From contig NC_023758.2 of the NCBI RefSeq assembly GCF_000499845.2, positions 728,811 through 792,810 of the forward strand: 64,000 bases of DNA, in the 5' to 3' direction. The position numbers were made by a program, and so were the translations under genes. Below, one piece after another: positions 14,311 to 27,620 of this stretch. The notes below the pieces were generated by a model that saw only the letters and a program-made list of their open reading frames with translations, ran no database searches and was not told the origin of the DNA. Positions within the stretch are counted from its first letter, which is position 1, and the number at the start of each line of letters is the position of its first letter. The stretch comes from Phaseolus vulgaris (Eukaryota > Streptophyta > Magnoliopsida > Fabales > Fabaceae).

Positions 14311-15360
14311 TTGTGGGAGGAATCTGGGGCTCAAATCTCAGCCAAAAGTCAATACACACAATGAAGAATGTCTGGTAAAATTTTCAGACCAAAAGACTCA
14401 AGTAATAGGCGTAGTAAGACCCAGACCGAGAGTGAACAAAACCGGTTTTTCGAAAACAAAATGTCCTGGCTTTTCTTCCCTATATCTCCTTTTTGTGATT
14501 TGTTTATGGACGTGCCTCCTTCGCAGGGTGCAAACAGCACATGAAAGTACTTGTGTGAATTTTTCAACACAGAATAAAATTTCAGAAAGTAGGGCGAAAT
14601 TTCTCAAATTTTGCTAGAGGATAGCCTTGGTTTTTCATAAAATTTGTCCCAGAATAATTTTTTCCTGAAATTCCACATAAGTATCTGGACTGAATTTGGG
14701 ATAAAACGCCACAAATTTCACGTCAAACGGATGAGTATTCACCTAGGAAAAAAGTCAAACAGTTTCACACACAAACGAACCTTCCTTTCAACCCTGGCAG
14801 TGATGAATAAAAAATTTGTTGAAAATCTTGTGGGACGAATCTGGGACTCAAATCTCAGCCAAAACTCAATACACACAATGACAAATGTTGGTTAAATTTT
14901 TCAGACCAAAAGATTCAAGGAATAGGGCGTACTTAGACCCAGATCGAGAGTGAACAAAACCGGTTTTCCGAAAAAAAATGTCATGGCTTTTCTTCCCTAT
15001 ATCTTCTTTTTGTGATTTTTTTATGGACGTGCCTCCTTCGGAGGGTGCAAACAGCACATCAAAGTACTTGTATGAATTTTTCAACGCAATTTTTCAATAC
15101 AGAATAAAAGTGTAGAAAGTAGAGCGAAATTTCACAAATTTTGCTAGGGCATAGCCTCGGTTTTTCACAAAATTTGTCCCGAAATAATTTTTTCTGGACA
15201 TTCCAAGTAAGAATCTGGACTGAATTTGGGACAAATCGCCACAAATTTCACATGAAACGGGTGAGTATTTACCTAGGAAAAAAGTCAAACAGTTTCACAC
15301 ACAAACGAACCTTGCTTTCAACCATGGCATTGATGAATAAAAAGTTTGTTGAAAATCTTG

Positions 15361-16859
15361 TAGGACGAATCTAGGGCGCAAATCTCAGCCAAAACTCAAT
15401 ACACACAATGACGAATGTCTGGTTAAATTTTCAGACCAAAAGACCCAAGGAATAGGGAGTAGTCAGACCAAGACCGAGAGTGAACAAAACCGGTTTTCTG
15501 AAAACAAAATGTCCTGACTTTTCTTCCCTAGATCTCCTTTTTGTGATTTGTTTATGGACGTGCCTACTTCGCAGGGTGCAAACAGCACATGAACGTACCT
15601 GTATGAATTTGTCAACGCAGTTTTTCAACACAGAATAAAATTGCAGAAAGTTGGGTGAAATTTCACAAATTCTGCTAGAGGATAGCCTTGGTCTTTCACA
15701 AAATTTGTCCCGGAATAATTTTTTTCTGAAATTCTACGTAAGAAGCTGGACTGAATTTGGGACAAAAGTCCACAAATTTCACGTCAAACGGATGAGTATT
15801 CACCTAGGAAAAAAGTCAAACAGTTTCACACACAAACGAACCTTCCTTTCAACCCTGGCAGTGATGAATAAAAAATTTGTTGAAAATCTTGTGGGACGAA
15901 TCTGGGCTCAAATCTCAGCCAAAACTCAATACACACAATGAAGAATGTCTGGTAAAATTTTCAGACCAAAAGACCAAAGGAATATGGCGTAGTAAGACCC
16001 AGACCGAGAGTGAACATAATCGGTTTTCCGAAAACAAAATGTCCTGGCTTTTCTTCCCTCTATCTCATTTTTTTGATTTGTTTATGGACGTGCCTCCTTC
16101 GCTGGGTGCAAACAGCACATGAAAGTAGTTGTGTGAATTTTTCAACGCAATTTTTCAACTCAGAATAAAATTGCAGCAAGTAGGGCGAAATTTCACAAAT
16201 TTTTCTAGAGGTTGGTTTTTCACAAAATTTCAGAAGAATTGTCCGGGAATAAGTTTTTCCTGAAATTCCACGTAAGAACATGGACTTAATTTGGGACAAA
16301 ACGCCAAAAATTTCACGTCTAACGGATGAGTATTCACCTAGAAACAAAGTCAAACAGTTCACACACAAACGAACTTTCCTTTCAACCCCTGGCAGTGATG
16401 AATTAAAAATTTGTTGAAAATCTTGTAGGACGAATCTAGGGCGCAAATCTCAGCAAAACTCAATACACACAATGACGAATGTCTGGTTAAATTTTCAGAC
16501 CAAAAGACCCAAGGAATAGGGAGTAGTCAGACCAAGACCGAGAGTGAACAAAACCGGTTTTCTGAAAACAAAATGTCCTGACTTTTCTTCCCTATATCTC
16601 CTTTTTGTGATTTGTTTATGGACGTGCCTACTTCGCAGGGTGCAAACAACACATGAACGTACCTGTATGAATTTGTCAACGCAGTTTTTCAACACAGAAT
16701 AAAATTGCAGAAAGTTGGGTGAAATTTCACAAATTCTGCTAGAGGATAGCCTTGGTCTTTCACAAAATTTGTCCCGGAATAATTTTTTCCTGAAATTCTA
16801 CGTAAGAAGCTGGACTGAATTTGGGACAAAACGCCACAAATTTCACGTCAAACGGATGA
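15361..16859 (+). repeat. Satellite block with a second, two-unit-offset duplication
   Basis: About 15361-15795 reappears at 16426-16859 with an offset of 1064-1065 bp (two units), including the private variant 'taggacgaatctagggcgca'. At about 16420 the sequence switches from matching 14310 to matching 15361, marking a recombination junction inside a unit. Together with the 2112-bp offset copy this gives three close relatives of one variant unit, at 13319, 15431 and 16495. Confidence 0.7.
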
Positions 16860-19749
16860 GTATTCTCCTAAGAATAAAGTCAAACAGTTTCATACACAAA
16901 CGAACCTTCCTTTCAACCCTGGCAGTGATGAATAAAAAATTTGTTGAAAAACTTGTGGGACGAAACTGGACCTCAAATCTCAGCCAAAACTCAATACACA
17001 CAATGACGAATGTCTGGTAAAATTTTCAGACCGAAAGACCCAAGGAATAGGACGTAGTAAGACCCAGACCGAGAGTGAACAAAACCGGTTTTCCGGAAAC
17101 AAAATGTCATCGCTTTTCTTCCCTATATCTCCTTTTTGTGATTTGTTTATGGACATGCTTCCTTGGCAGGGTGCAAACAACATATGAAAGTACTTGTGGG
17201 AATTTTTCAACGCAATTTTTCAACACAGAATAAAATTGCAGAAAGTAGGACGAAATTTCACAAATTTTGCTAGAGGATAGACTTGGGTTTACACAAAATT
17301 TCTCCCGGAATAAATTTTTCCTGAAATTCCACGTAAGAATCTTGATTGAATTTGGGACAAAACGCCACAAATTTCACGTCAAACGGATGAGTATTCTACT
17401 AAGAAAAAAGTCAAACAGTTTCACACACAAACAAACCTTCCTTTCAACCATGGCAGTGATGAATAAAAAATTTGTTGAAAATCTTGTAAGACGAATCTGA
17501 GGCTCAAATCTCAGCCAAAACTCAATACACACAATGACGAATGTCTGGTAAAATTTTCAGACCAAAAGACAAAAGGAATAGGGCGTAGTAAGACCCAGAC
17601 CGAGAGTGAACAAAACCGGTTTTCCGAAAACAAAATGTCCTGGCTTTTCATCCCTATATCTCCTTTTTGTGATCTGTTTATGGACGTGCCTTTTTCGCAG
17701 GGTGCAAACAGCACATGAAAGTACTTGTGTGAATTTTTCAACATAAAATAAAATTGCAAAAAGTAGGGCGAAATTTCATAAATTTTGCTAGAAGTTGGCC
17801 TTGGTTTTTCATAAAATTTGTCCCGGAATAATTTTTTCCTGAAATTCCATGTAAGAATTTGGACTGAATTTGGGACAAAACACCACAAATTTCACGACAA
17901 ACGGATGAGTATTCACCTAGGAAAAAAGTCAAACAGTTTCACACACAAACGAACCTTCCTTTCAACCCTGACAATGATGAATAAAAATTTTGTTGAAAAT
18001 ATTGTGGGACGAATCTGGAGCTAAAATCTCAACCAAAACTCAATACACACAATGACGAATGTTTGGTAAAATTTTCACACCAAAAGACCCAAGGAATAGG
18101 GCGTTGTAAGACCCAGACCGAGAGTGAACAACATCGGTTTTCCGAAAACAAATGTCTTGACTTTTCTTCCCTATATCTCATTTTTGTGATTTTTTTACGG
18201 ACGTGCCTCCTTCGCAGGGTGCAAACTGCACATGAAAGTACTTGTGTGAATTTTTCAATGCAATTTTTCAACACAGAATAAAATTGCAGAAAGTAGGGCG
18301 AAATTTCACAAATTTTGCTACAGGATGATAGCCGTGGTTTTTTAAAAAATTTGTCCAGGAATAATTTTTTCCTCAAATTCCACGTAAGAATCTGGACTGA
18401 ATTTGGGACAAAACGCCACAAATTTCACGTCAAGCGGATGAGTATTCACCTAGGCAAAAAGTCAAACAGTTTGACACACAAACGAACCTTCCTTTCAACC
18501 TTGGCATTGATGAATAAAAAATTTGTTTAAAATCTTGTGGGACGAATCTGGGGCTCAAATCTCATCCAAAACTCAATGCACACAATGACGAATGTCTGGT
18601 AAACTTTTCAGACCAAAAGACCCAAGGAATAGGGCGTAGTAAGATCCAGACCGAGAGTGAACAAAACCGGTTTTCCGAAAACAAAATGTCTTGGATTTTC
18701 TTCCCTATATCTCCTTTTTGTGATTTGTTGATGGAGGTGCCTCCTTCCCAGGGTGCAAACAACACCTGAAAGTACTTGTGTGAATTTTTCAACACAGAAT
18801 AAAAATGCAAAAAAGTAGGGCGAAATTTTACAAATTTTGCTAGAGGATAGTCTTGATTTTTCAAAAAATTTGTCCCGGAATAATTTTTTCCAGAAATTCC
18901 ACGTAAGAATCTGGACTAAATTTGGGACAAAATGCCGCAAATTTAATGTCAAACGGATGAGTATTCACCTAGGAAAAAAGTCAAACAGTTTCACACACAA
19001 ACGAACCTTCCTTTCAACAATGACAGTGAGGAATAAAAAATTTATTGAAAATCTTGTGGGACGAATCTGGGGCTCAAATATCAACCAAAACTCAAAACAC
19101 ACAATGACGAATGTCTGGTAAAATTTTCATACCAAAAGACTCAAGGAATAGGGCGTAGTAAGACCCAGACCGAGAGTGTACAAAATCGGTTTTCCGAAAA
19201 CAAAATGTCCTGGCTTTTCTTTCCTATATCTTCTTTTTGTGATTTGTTTATGGACGTGCCTCTTGCGCAGGGTGCAAACAGCACATGAAAGTACTTATGT
19301 GAATTTTTCAACGCAATTTTTCAACACAGAATAAAATTGCAGAAGTAGGGCGAAATTTCACAAATTTTGCTAAAAGATAGCCTTGGTTTTTCACAAAATT
19401 TGTCTCGGAATAATTTTTTCTTGAAATTACATGTAAGAATCTGGACTGAATTTGGGACAAAACGCCACAAATTTCAGTTCAAACGGATGAGTATTCACCT
19501 AGGAAAAAAGTCAAACAGTTTCGCACACAAACGAACCTTACTTTCAACCCTGGTAGTGATGAATAAAAAATTTGTTGAAAATCTTGTGGGACGAATATAG
19601 GGCTCAAATCTCAGCAAAAACTCAATACACACAATGAAGAATACTTAAGAAATTTTCAGACCACAAGACCCAAGAAACAAGGGCGTAGTAAGACCCAGAC
19701 CGAGAGTGAACAAAACCGTTTTTCGGAAAACAAAATGTCCTGGCTTTTC

Positions 19750-21470
19750 TTCCCTATATCTCCCTTTTGTTGTTTGTTTATGGACGTGCCTCCTTCGCAG
19801 GGTGCAAACAACACCTGAAAGTAGTTCTGTGAATTTTTCAATGCAATTTTTCAACACAGAATAAAATTGCAGAAAGTATGGCGAAATTTCACAAATTTTG
19901 CTAGAGGATAGCCTTGGTTTTTCAGAAAAATTTTCCCGCAATAATTTTTTCCGGAAATTCCACCTAAGAAATTGGACTGAATTTGAAACAAAACGCCACA
20001 AATTTCACGTCAAACGGATGAGTACTCACCTAGGACAAAAGTGAAACAGTTTCACACACAAACTAACCTTCCTTTCAACCCTGACAGTGATGAATAAAAA
20101 ACTTGTTAAAAATCTTGTGGGACGAATGTGGAGCTAAAATCTCGGCCAAAACTCAATACACACAATGACGACTGTCTGGTAAAATTTTCAGACTAAAAGA
20201 CACAAGGAATAGGGCGTAGTTAGACCCAGACCGAGAGTGAACAAAACCGGTATTCCGAAAAAAAATTTCTGGCTTTTCTTCCCTATATCTCCTTTTTGTG
20301 ATTTGTTTATGGACGTGCCTCCTTCGCAGGGTGCAAACAGCACATGAAAGTACTTGTGTGAATTTTTCAACGCAATTTATCAACACAGAACAAAATTGCA
20401 GAAAGTTGGGGGAAATTTCACAAATTTTGCTAGTGGATAGTCTTGGATTTTCACAAATTTGACCCGGAATAATTTTTTCCTGAAATTCTACATAAGAATC
20501 TGGACTGAATTTAGGACAAAACTCCACAAAGTTCAGGTCAAAAGGATGAGTATTCACCTAGGAAAAAAGTCAAACAGTTTCACAAAAAAATGAACATTCC
20601 TTTCAACCCTGGCAGTGATGAATAAAAAATTTGTTGAAAATCTTGTGGGACGAATCTGGGGCTCAAATCTCAGCCAAAACTCAATACACACAATGACGAA
20701 TGTCTGGTAAAATTTTCAGACCAAAATACCCAAGGAATAGGGCTTAGTAAGACCCAGACCGAGAGTGAACAAAATCGGTTTTCCGAAAAGAAAATGTCCT
20801 GGCTTTTCTTTCCTATATCTCCCTTTTGTTATTTATTTATGGACGTGTCTCCTTCGCAGGGTGCAAACAACACCTGAAAGTAGTTCTGTGAATTTTTCAA
20901 TGCAATTTCTCAACACAGAATAAAATTGCAGAAAGTATGGCGAAATTTCACAAATTTTGCTAGAGGATAGCCTTGGTTTTTCAGAAAAATTTTCCCGCAA
21001 TAATTTTTTCCGGAAATTCCACCTAAGAATTTGGACTGAATTTGAAACAAAACGCCACAAATTTCACGTCAAACGGATGAGTACTCACCTAGGAAAAAAG
21101 TGAAACAGTTTCACACACAAACTAACCTTCCTTTCAACCCTGACCGTGATGAATAAAAAATTTGTTAAAAATCTTGTGGGACTAATGTGGAGCTAAAATC
21201 TCAGCCAAAACTCAATACACACAATGACGAATGTCTGGTAAAATTTTCAGACTAAAAGACACAAGGAATAGGGCGTAGTTAGACCCAGACCGAGAGTGAA
21301 CAAAACCGGTTTTCCGAAAAAAAATGTTCTGGCTTTTCTTCCCTATATCTCCTTTTTGTGATTTGTTTATGGACGTGCCTCCTTCGCAGGGTAAAAACAG
21401 CACATGAAAGTACTTGTGTGAATTTTTCAACGCAATTTATCAACACAGAACAAAATTGCAAAAAGTAGGC
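19750..21470 (+). repeat. Satellite dimer duplication (offset 1059 bp)
   Basis: Units around 19750-20400 and 20810-21460 share variants not seen in most copies: 'cccttttgtt', 'aacacctgaaagtagttctg', 'agtatggcg', 'ttttcccgcaataa', 'ccacctaagaa' and 'gagtactcacctagg'. The offset is two units. Part of the same variant set also appears in the unit at about 24080-24260. Confidence 0.65.
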
Positions 21471-24400
21471 CGAAATTTCACAAATTTTGTAAGAGGATAA
21501 GCTTAGTTTTTCACAAAATTTGTCAAGGAATAATTTTTTCCTGAAATTCTACGTAAGAATCTGGACTGAATTTGGGACAAAACGCCACAAAGTTCACGTG
21601 AAACGGATGAGTTTTTCACTTAGGAAAAAAGTCGAACAGTTTCACACACATACAAACCTTCCTTTTGAACCGTGGCAGTTATGAATAAAAAATTTGAGAA
21701 AATCTTGTGGGACGAATCTGGGGCTCAAATCTTAGCCAAAACTCAATACACACAATGACGAATGTCTGGTAAAATTTTCAGACCAAAAGATCCAAGGAAT
21801 AAGGCGTAGTAAGACCCAAACCGAGAGTGAACAAAACCGGTTTTCCGAAAAAAAAAATGTCCTGGCTTTTCTTCCCTATATCTCCTTTTTTGTGATTTGT
21901 TTATGGAAGTGCCTCCTTCGCAGGGTTCAAACTGCACATGAAAGCACTTGTGTGAATTTTTCAACGCAATTTTTCAACACAGAATAAAATTGCAGAAAAT
22001 AGGGTGAAATTTCACAAATTTTGGTAAAGGACAGCCTTGGTTTTTCAAAAAATTTATTCCGGAATAATTTTTTCCTGAAATTCCACGTAAGAATCTGGAC
22101 TGAATTTGGGACAAAACGCCACAAATTTCACGTCAAATGGATGAGTATTCACCTAGGAAAAAAGTCATACAGTTTCACACACATACGAACCTTCCTTTCA
22201 ACCCTAGCAATGATGAATAAAAAGTTTGTTGAAAATCTTGTGGGCCGAATCTGGGGCTCAAATCTCAGGGAAAACTCAATACACACAATGAGGAATGTCT
22301 GGTAAAGTTTTCGGACCAAAAGACCCAAGGAATAGGAAGTTGTACGACCTAGACCGAGAGTAAACAAAATCCATTTTCCGAAAACAAAATGTCCTGGCTT
22401 TTCTTCACTATATCTCCTTTTTGTGATTTGTTTATGGACGTGCCTCCTTCGCAGGGTGCAAAAAGCACATGAAAGCACTTATGTGAATTTTTCAACGCAA
22501 TTTTTCAACACAGAATAAAATTGCAGAAACTAGGGAGAAATTTCACTAATTTTGCTAGAGGATAGCCTTGGTTTTTCACAAAATTTGTCCCGAAATAATT
22601 TTTTCCTGAAATTCCACGTAAGAATTTGGACTGAATTTGGGACAAAACACCACAAATTTCACGTCAAACGGATGAGTATTCACCTAGGAAAAAAGTCAAA
22701 TAGTTTCACACACACGAACATTCCTTTTAACCCTGATAGTGATGAATAAAAAATTTATTGAAAATCTTATGGGACGAATCTGGGGCTCAAATCTCAGCCA
22801 AAACTCAATACACACAATGAGGAATGTCTGGTAAAATTTTTAGACCAAAAGATCCAAGGAATAGGGCATAGTAAGACCCAGACCAAGAGTGAACAAAACC
22901 GATTTTCCGAAAACAAAATGTTCTATATTTTCTTCCCTATATCTCATTTTTGTGATTTGTTTATGGACGTGCCTCCTTCGCAGGGTTGCAAACAGCACAT
23001 GAAAGTACTTGTGTGATTTTTTCAACGCAATTTTTCAACACACAATAAAATTGCAGATAGTGGGGCAAAATTTCACAAATTTTGCTAGAGGATAGCCTTG
23101 GTTTTTCACAAAATTTGTCCTGGAATAATTTTTTCCAGAAATTCCAAGTAAGAAACTGGACTGAATTCGGGACAAAATGCCACAAATTTCACGTCAAACG
23201 GATGAGTATTCACCTAGGAAAAAAGTCAAACAGTTTCACACACAAACGAACCTTCCTTTCAACCCTGGCAGTTATGAATAAATTTTTTTTTGAAAATCTT
23301 GTGGGATGAATCTGGGTCTCAAATCTCAGCCAAAACTCAAGACACACAATGAGGAATGTCTGGTAAAATTTTTAGACCAAAAGACCCAAGGAATAGGGCA
23401 TAGTAAAACGCAGTCCGAGAGTGAACAAAACTGGTTTTCCGAAAACAAAATGTTCTGGCTTTTCTTCCCTATATCTCCTTTTTGTGATTTGTTTATGAAC
23501 GTGCCTCCTTCGCAGGGTGCAAACAGCACATTAAAGTACTTGTGTGAATTTTCAACGCAATTTTTCAACACAGAATAAAATTGCAGAAAGTAGGGCGAAA
23601 TTTCACAAATTTTGCTAGAAGATAGTCTTGGTTTTTCAAAAAATTTGTCTCGGAATAATTTTTTCTTGAAATTCCACGTAAAAATCTGGACTGAATTTGG
23701 GACAAAACGCCACAAATTTCACGTCAAACGGATGAGTATTCACCTAGGAAAAAAGTCAAACAGTTTCACAAAAAACGAACATTCCTTTCAACCCTGGTAG
23801 TGATGAATAAAAAATTAGTTGAAAATCTTGTGGGACCAATCTGGAGCTCAAATCTCAGCCAAAATTCAATACACACAATGACGAATGTCTGGTAAAATTT
23901 TGAGACCAAAAGACCCAAGGAATAGGGCGTAGTAAGACCCAGATCGAAAGTAAACAAAATCGATTTTCCGAAAACAAAATTTCGTGGCTTTTCTTCCCTG
24001 TATCTCCTTTTTGTGATTTGTTTATGGACGTGCCTCCTTCGCATGGTGCAAACAGCACATGAAAGTACTTGTGTGAATTTTTCAATGCAATTTCTCAACA
24101 CAGAATAAAATTGCAGAAAGTATGGCGAAATTTCACAAATTTTACTAGAGGATAGCCTTGGTTTTTCAAAAAATTTGTTCTGGAATAATTTTTTCCGGAA
24201 ATTCCACCTAAGAATCTGCACTGAATTTGAAACAAAACGCCACAAATTTCACGTCAAACGGATGAGTATTCACCTAGGACAAAAGTGAAACAGTTTCACA
24301 CAAAAACGAACCTTCCTTTAAACCCTAGCAGTGATGAATAAAAAATTTGTTAAAAATCTTGTGGGACGAATCTGGGGCTCAAATCTCATCCAAAATTTAA

Positions 24401-25889
24401 TACACACAATGACGAATGTCTGGTAAAATTTTCAGACCAAAAGACCCAAGGAATAGGGCGTAGTAAGACCTAGACCGAGAGTGAACAAAATTGGTTTTCC
24501 GAAAATAAAATGTCCTGGCCTTTCTTCCCTATATCTCAGTTTTTTGATTTGTTTATGGACGTGCCTCCTTCGCAGGGTGCAAACAGCACATGAAAGTACT
24601 TGTGTGAATTTTTCAACGCAATTTTTCAACACAGAATAAAATTGCAGAAAGTAGGGCGTAATTTCACAAATTTTGATAGAGGATAGCCTTGGTTCTTCAC
24701 AAAATTTGTCCCGGAATAATTTTTTCCTGAAATTGCACGTAAGAATCTGGACTGAATTTGGGACAAAACGCCACAAATTTCACGTCAAACGGATGAGTAT
24801 TCTCTTAAGAAAAAAGTCAAACAGTTTCACACACAAACGAACCTTCCTTTCAACCCTGGCAGTGATGAATAAAAAATTTGTTGAAAATCTTGTGGGACAA
24901 ATCTGATGCTCAAATCTCAGCCAAAACTCTATACACACAATGACGAATGTCTGGTAAAACTTTCAGACCAAAAGACACAAGGAATAGGGCGTAGTAAGAC
25001 CTAGACCGAGAGTGAACAAAACCGGTTTTCCGAAAACAGAATGTCCTGGCTTTTCTTCCCTATATCTTCTTTTTGTGATTTGTTTATGGACGTGCCTTTT
25101 TCGCAGGGTGCAAATAGCACATGAAAGTACTTGTGTGAATTTTTCAACGCAATTTTTCAACACAGAATAAAATTGTAGAAAATAGGGCGAAATTTCACAA
25201 ATTTTGCTAGAGGATAGCTTTGGTTTTTCACAAAATTTGTCCCGGAATAATTTTTTTTTCTGAAATTCCACGTAAGAATTTGGACTGAATTTGGGACAAA
25301 ACGCCACAAATTTCATGTCAAACGGATGAGTATTCACCTAGGAAAAAAGTCGAACAGTTTCACACACATACGAACCTTCCTTTCAACCCTGCCAGTGATG
25401 AATAAAAAATTTGTTGAAAATCTTGTGGGACGAATCTGGGGCTCAAATCTCAACCAAAATTCAATACACACAATGAGGAATGTCTGGTAAAATTTTCAGA
25501 TCAAAAGACTCAAGGAATAGGGCGTAGTAAGACGCAGACCGAGAGTGAACAAAACCGGTTTTCCGAAAACAAAATGTCCTGGCTTTTCTTCCCTATATCT
25601 TCTTTTTGTGATTTGTTTATGGACGTGCCTTTTTCGCATAGTGCAAACAGCACATGAAAGTACTTGTGTGAATTTTTCAATGCAATTTTTCAACACAGAA
25701 CAAAATTGCAGAAAGTAGGGTGAAATTTCACAATTTTTTCTAGAGGATAGCCTTGGTTTTTTACAAAATTTGTCCCGGAATAATTTTTCCTGAAATTCCA
25801 CGTAAGAATCTGGATTGAATTTTGGACAAACAACCACAAATTTCACGTCAAACGGATGAGTATTCACAAAAGAAAAAAGTCAAACAGTT

Positions 25890-27620
25890 TCACATACAAA
25901 CGAACCTTCCTTTCAACTCTGGCAGTGATGAAGAATAAATTTGTTGAAAATCTTGTGGGACGAATCTGGGGCTCAAATCTCTTCCAAAACTCAATACACA
26001 CAATGACGAATGTCTGGTAAAATTTTTAGACCAAAAGACCCAAGGAATAGGGCGTAGTAAGACCCAGACCGAGAGTGAACAAAACCGATTTTCCGATAAC
26101 AAAATGTCCTGGCTTTTCTTCCTTATATCTCCTTTTTGTGATTTTTTTATGGACGTGTCTCCTTCGCAGAGTGCAAACAGCACATGAAAGTACTTGTGTG
26201 AATTTTTCAACGCAATTTTTCAACACAAAATAAAATTGCAGAAAGTAGGGCGAAATTTCACAAATTTTGCTAGAGGAAAGCCTTGGTTTTTCACAAAATT
26301 TGTCCTGGAATAATTTTTTCCTGAAATTCCACGTAAGTATCTGGACTGAATTTGGGACAAAACGCCACAAATTTCACGTCAAACGCATGAGTATTCACCT
26401 ACGAAAAAAGTCAAACAGTTTCACACACATACAAACCTTCCTTTCAACCCTGGCAGTGATGAATAAAAAATTTGTAGAAAATCTTGTGGGACGAATCTGG
26501 GGCTCAAATCTCTTCCAAAACTCAATACACACAATGACGAATGTCTGGTAAAATTTTCAGACCAAAAGACCCAAGGAATAGGACGTAGTAAGACTCAGAC
26601 CAAGAGTGAACAAAACCGGTTTTTCGAAAACAAAATGTCCTGACTTTTCTTCCCTATATCTCCTTTTTGTGATTTGTTTATGGATGTGCCTCCTTCGCAG
26701 GTTGCAAACAGCACATGAAAGTACTTGTGTGAATTTTTCAAAGCAATATTTCAAAACAGAATAAAATTGCATAAAGTAGGGCGAAATTTCACAAATTTTG
26801 CTAGAGGATAGCCTTGGTTTTTCAAAAAATTTGTCCCGGAATACATTTTTCCTGGAATTCCACTTAATGATCTGGACTGAATTTGGACAAAACGCCACAA
26901 ATTTCACGTGAAACGGATGAGTTTTCACCTAGGAAAAAAGTCAAACAGTTTCACACACATACAAATCTTCCTTTCAACCCTGGCAGTGATGAATAAAAAT
27001 GTTGTAGAAAATCTTGTGGGACGAATCTGGGGCTCAAATCTCAGCCAAAACTCAATACACACAATGACGAATGTCTGGTAAAATTTTTAGACCAAAAGAC
27101 CCAAGGAATAGGGCGTAGTAAGACCCAGACCGAGAGTGAACAAAACCGATTTTCCGATAACAAAATGTCCTGACTTTTCTTCCCTATATCTCCTTTTTGT
27201 GATTTTTTTATGGACGTGTCTCCTTTGCAGAGTGCAAACAGCACATGAAAGTACTTGTGTGAATTTTTCAACGCAATTTTTCAACACAAAATAAAATTGC
27301 AGAAAGTAGGGCGAAATTTCACAAATTTTGCTAGAGGAAAACCTTGGTTTTTCACAAAATTTGTCCCGGAATAATTTTTTCCTGAAATTCCACGTAAGTA
27401 TCTGGACTGAATTTGGGACAAAACGCCACAAATTTCACGTCAAACGCATGAGTATTCACCTACGAAAAAAGTCAAACAGTTTCACACACAAACGAACCTT
27501 CCTTTCAACTCTGGCAGTGATGAATAAAAAATTTGTTGAAAATCTTGTGGGACGAATCTGGGGCACAAATCTCAGTCAAAACTCAATACACACAATTTCG
27601 AATGTCTGGTAAAATTTTCA
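25890..27620 (+). repeat. Satellite dimer duplication at the right end (offset 1061 bp)
   Basis: The unit near 26026-26420 and the one near 27087-27480 share 'gattttccgataac', 'gtgtctcctt.gcagagtgc', 'caacacaaaataaaattg', 'ccacgtaagtatctgg' and 'aaacgcatgagtattcacctacg'. The offset is 1061 bp. The last complete units of the array are thus a recent two-unit duplication. Confidence 0.65.

Noticed and set aside
8813..27612. Many 60-159-codon frames inside the satellite as genes
   Set aside because: They recur with the repeat period on both strands, are broken differently in different units, match no family I know and lack gene structure.
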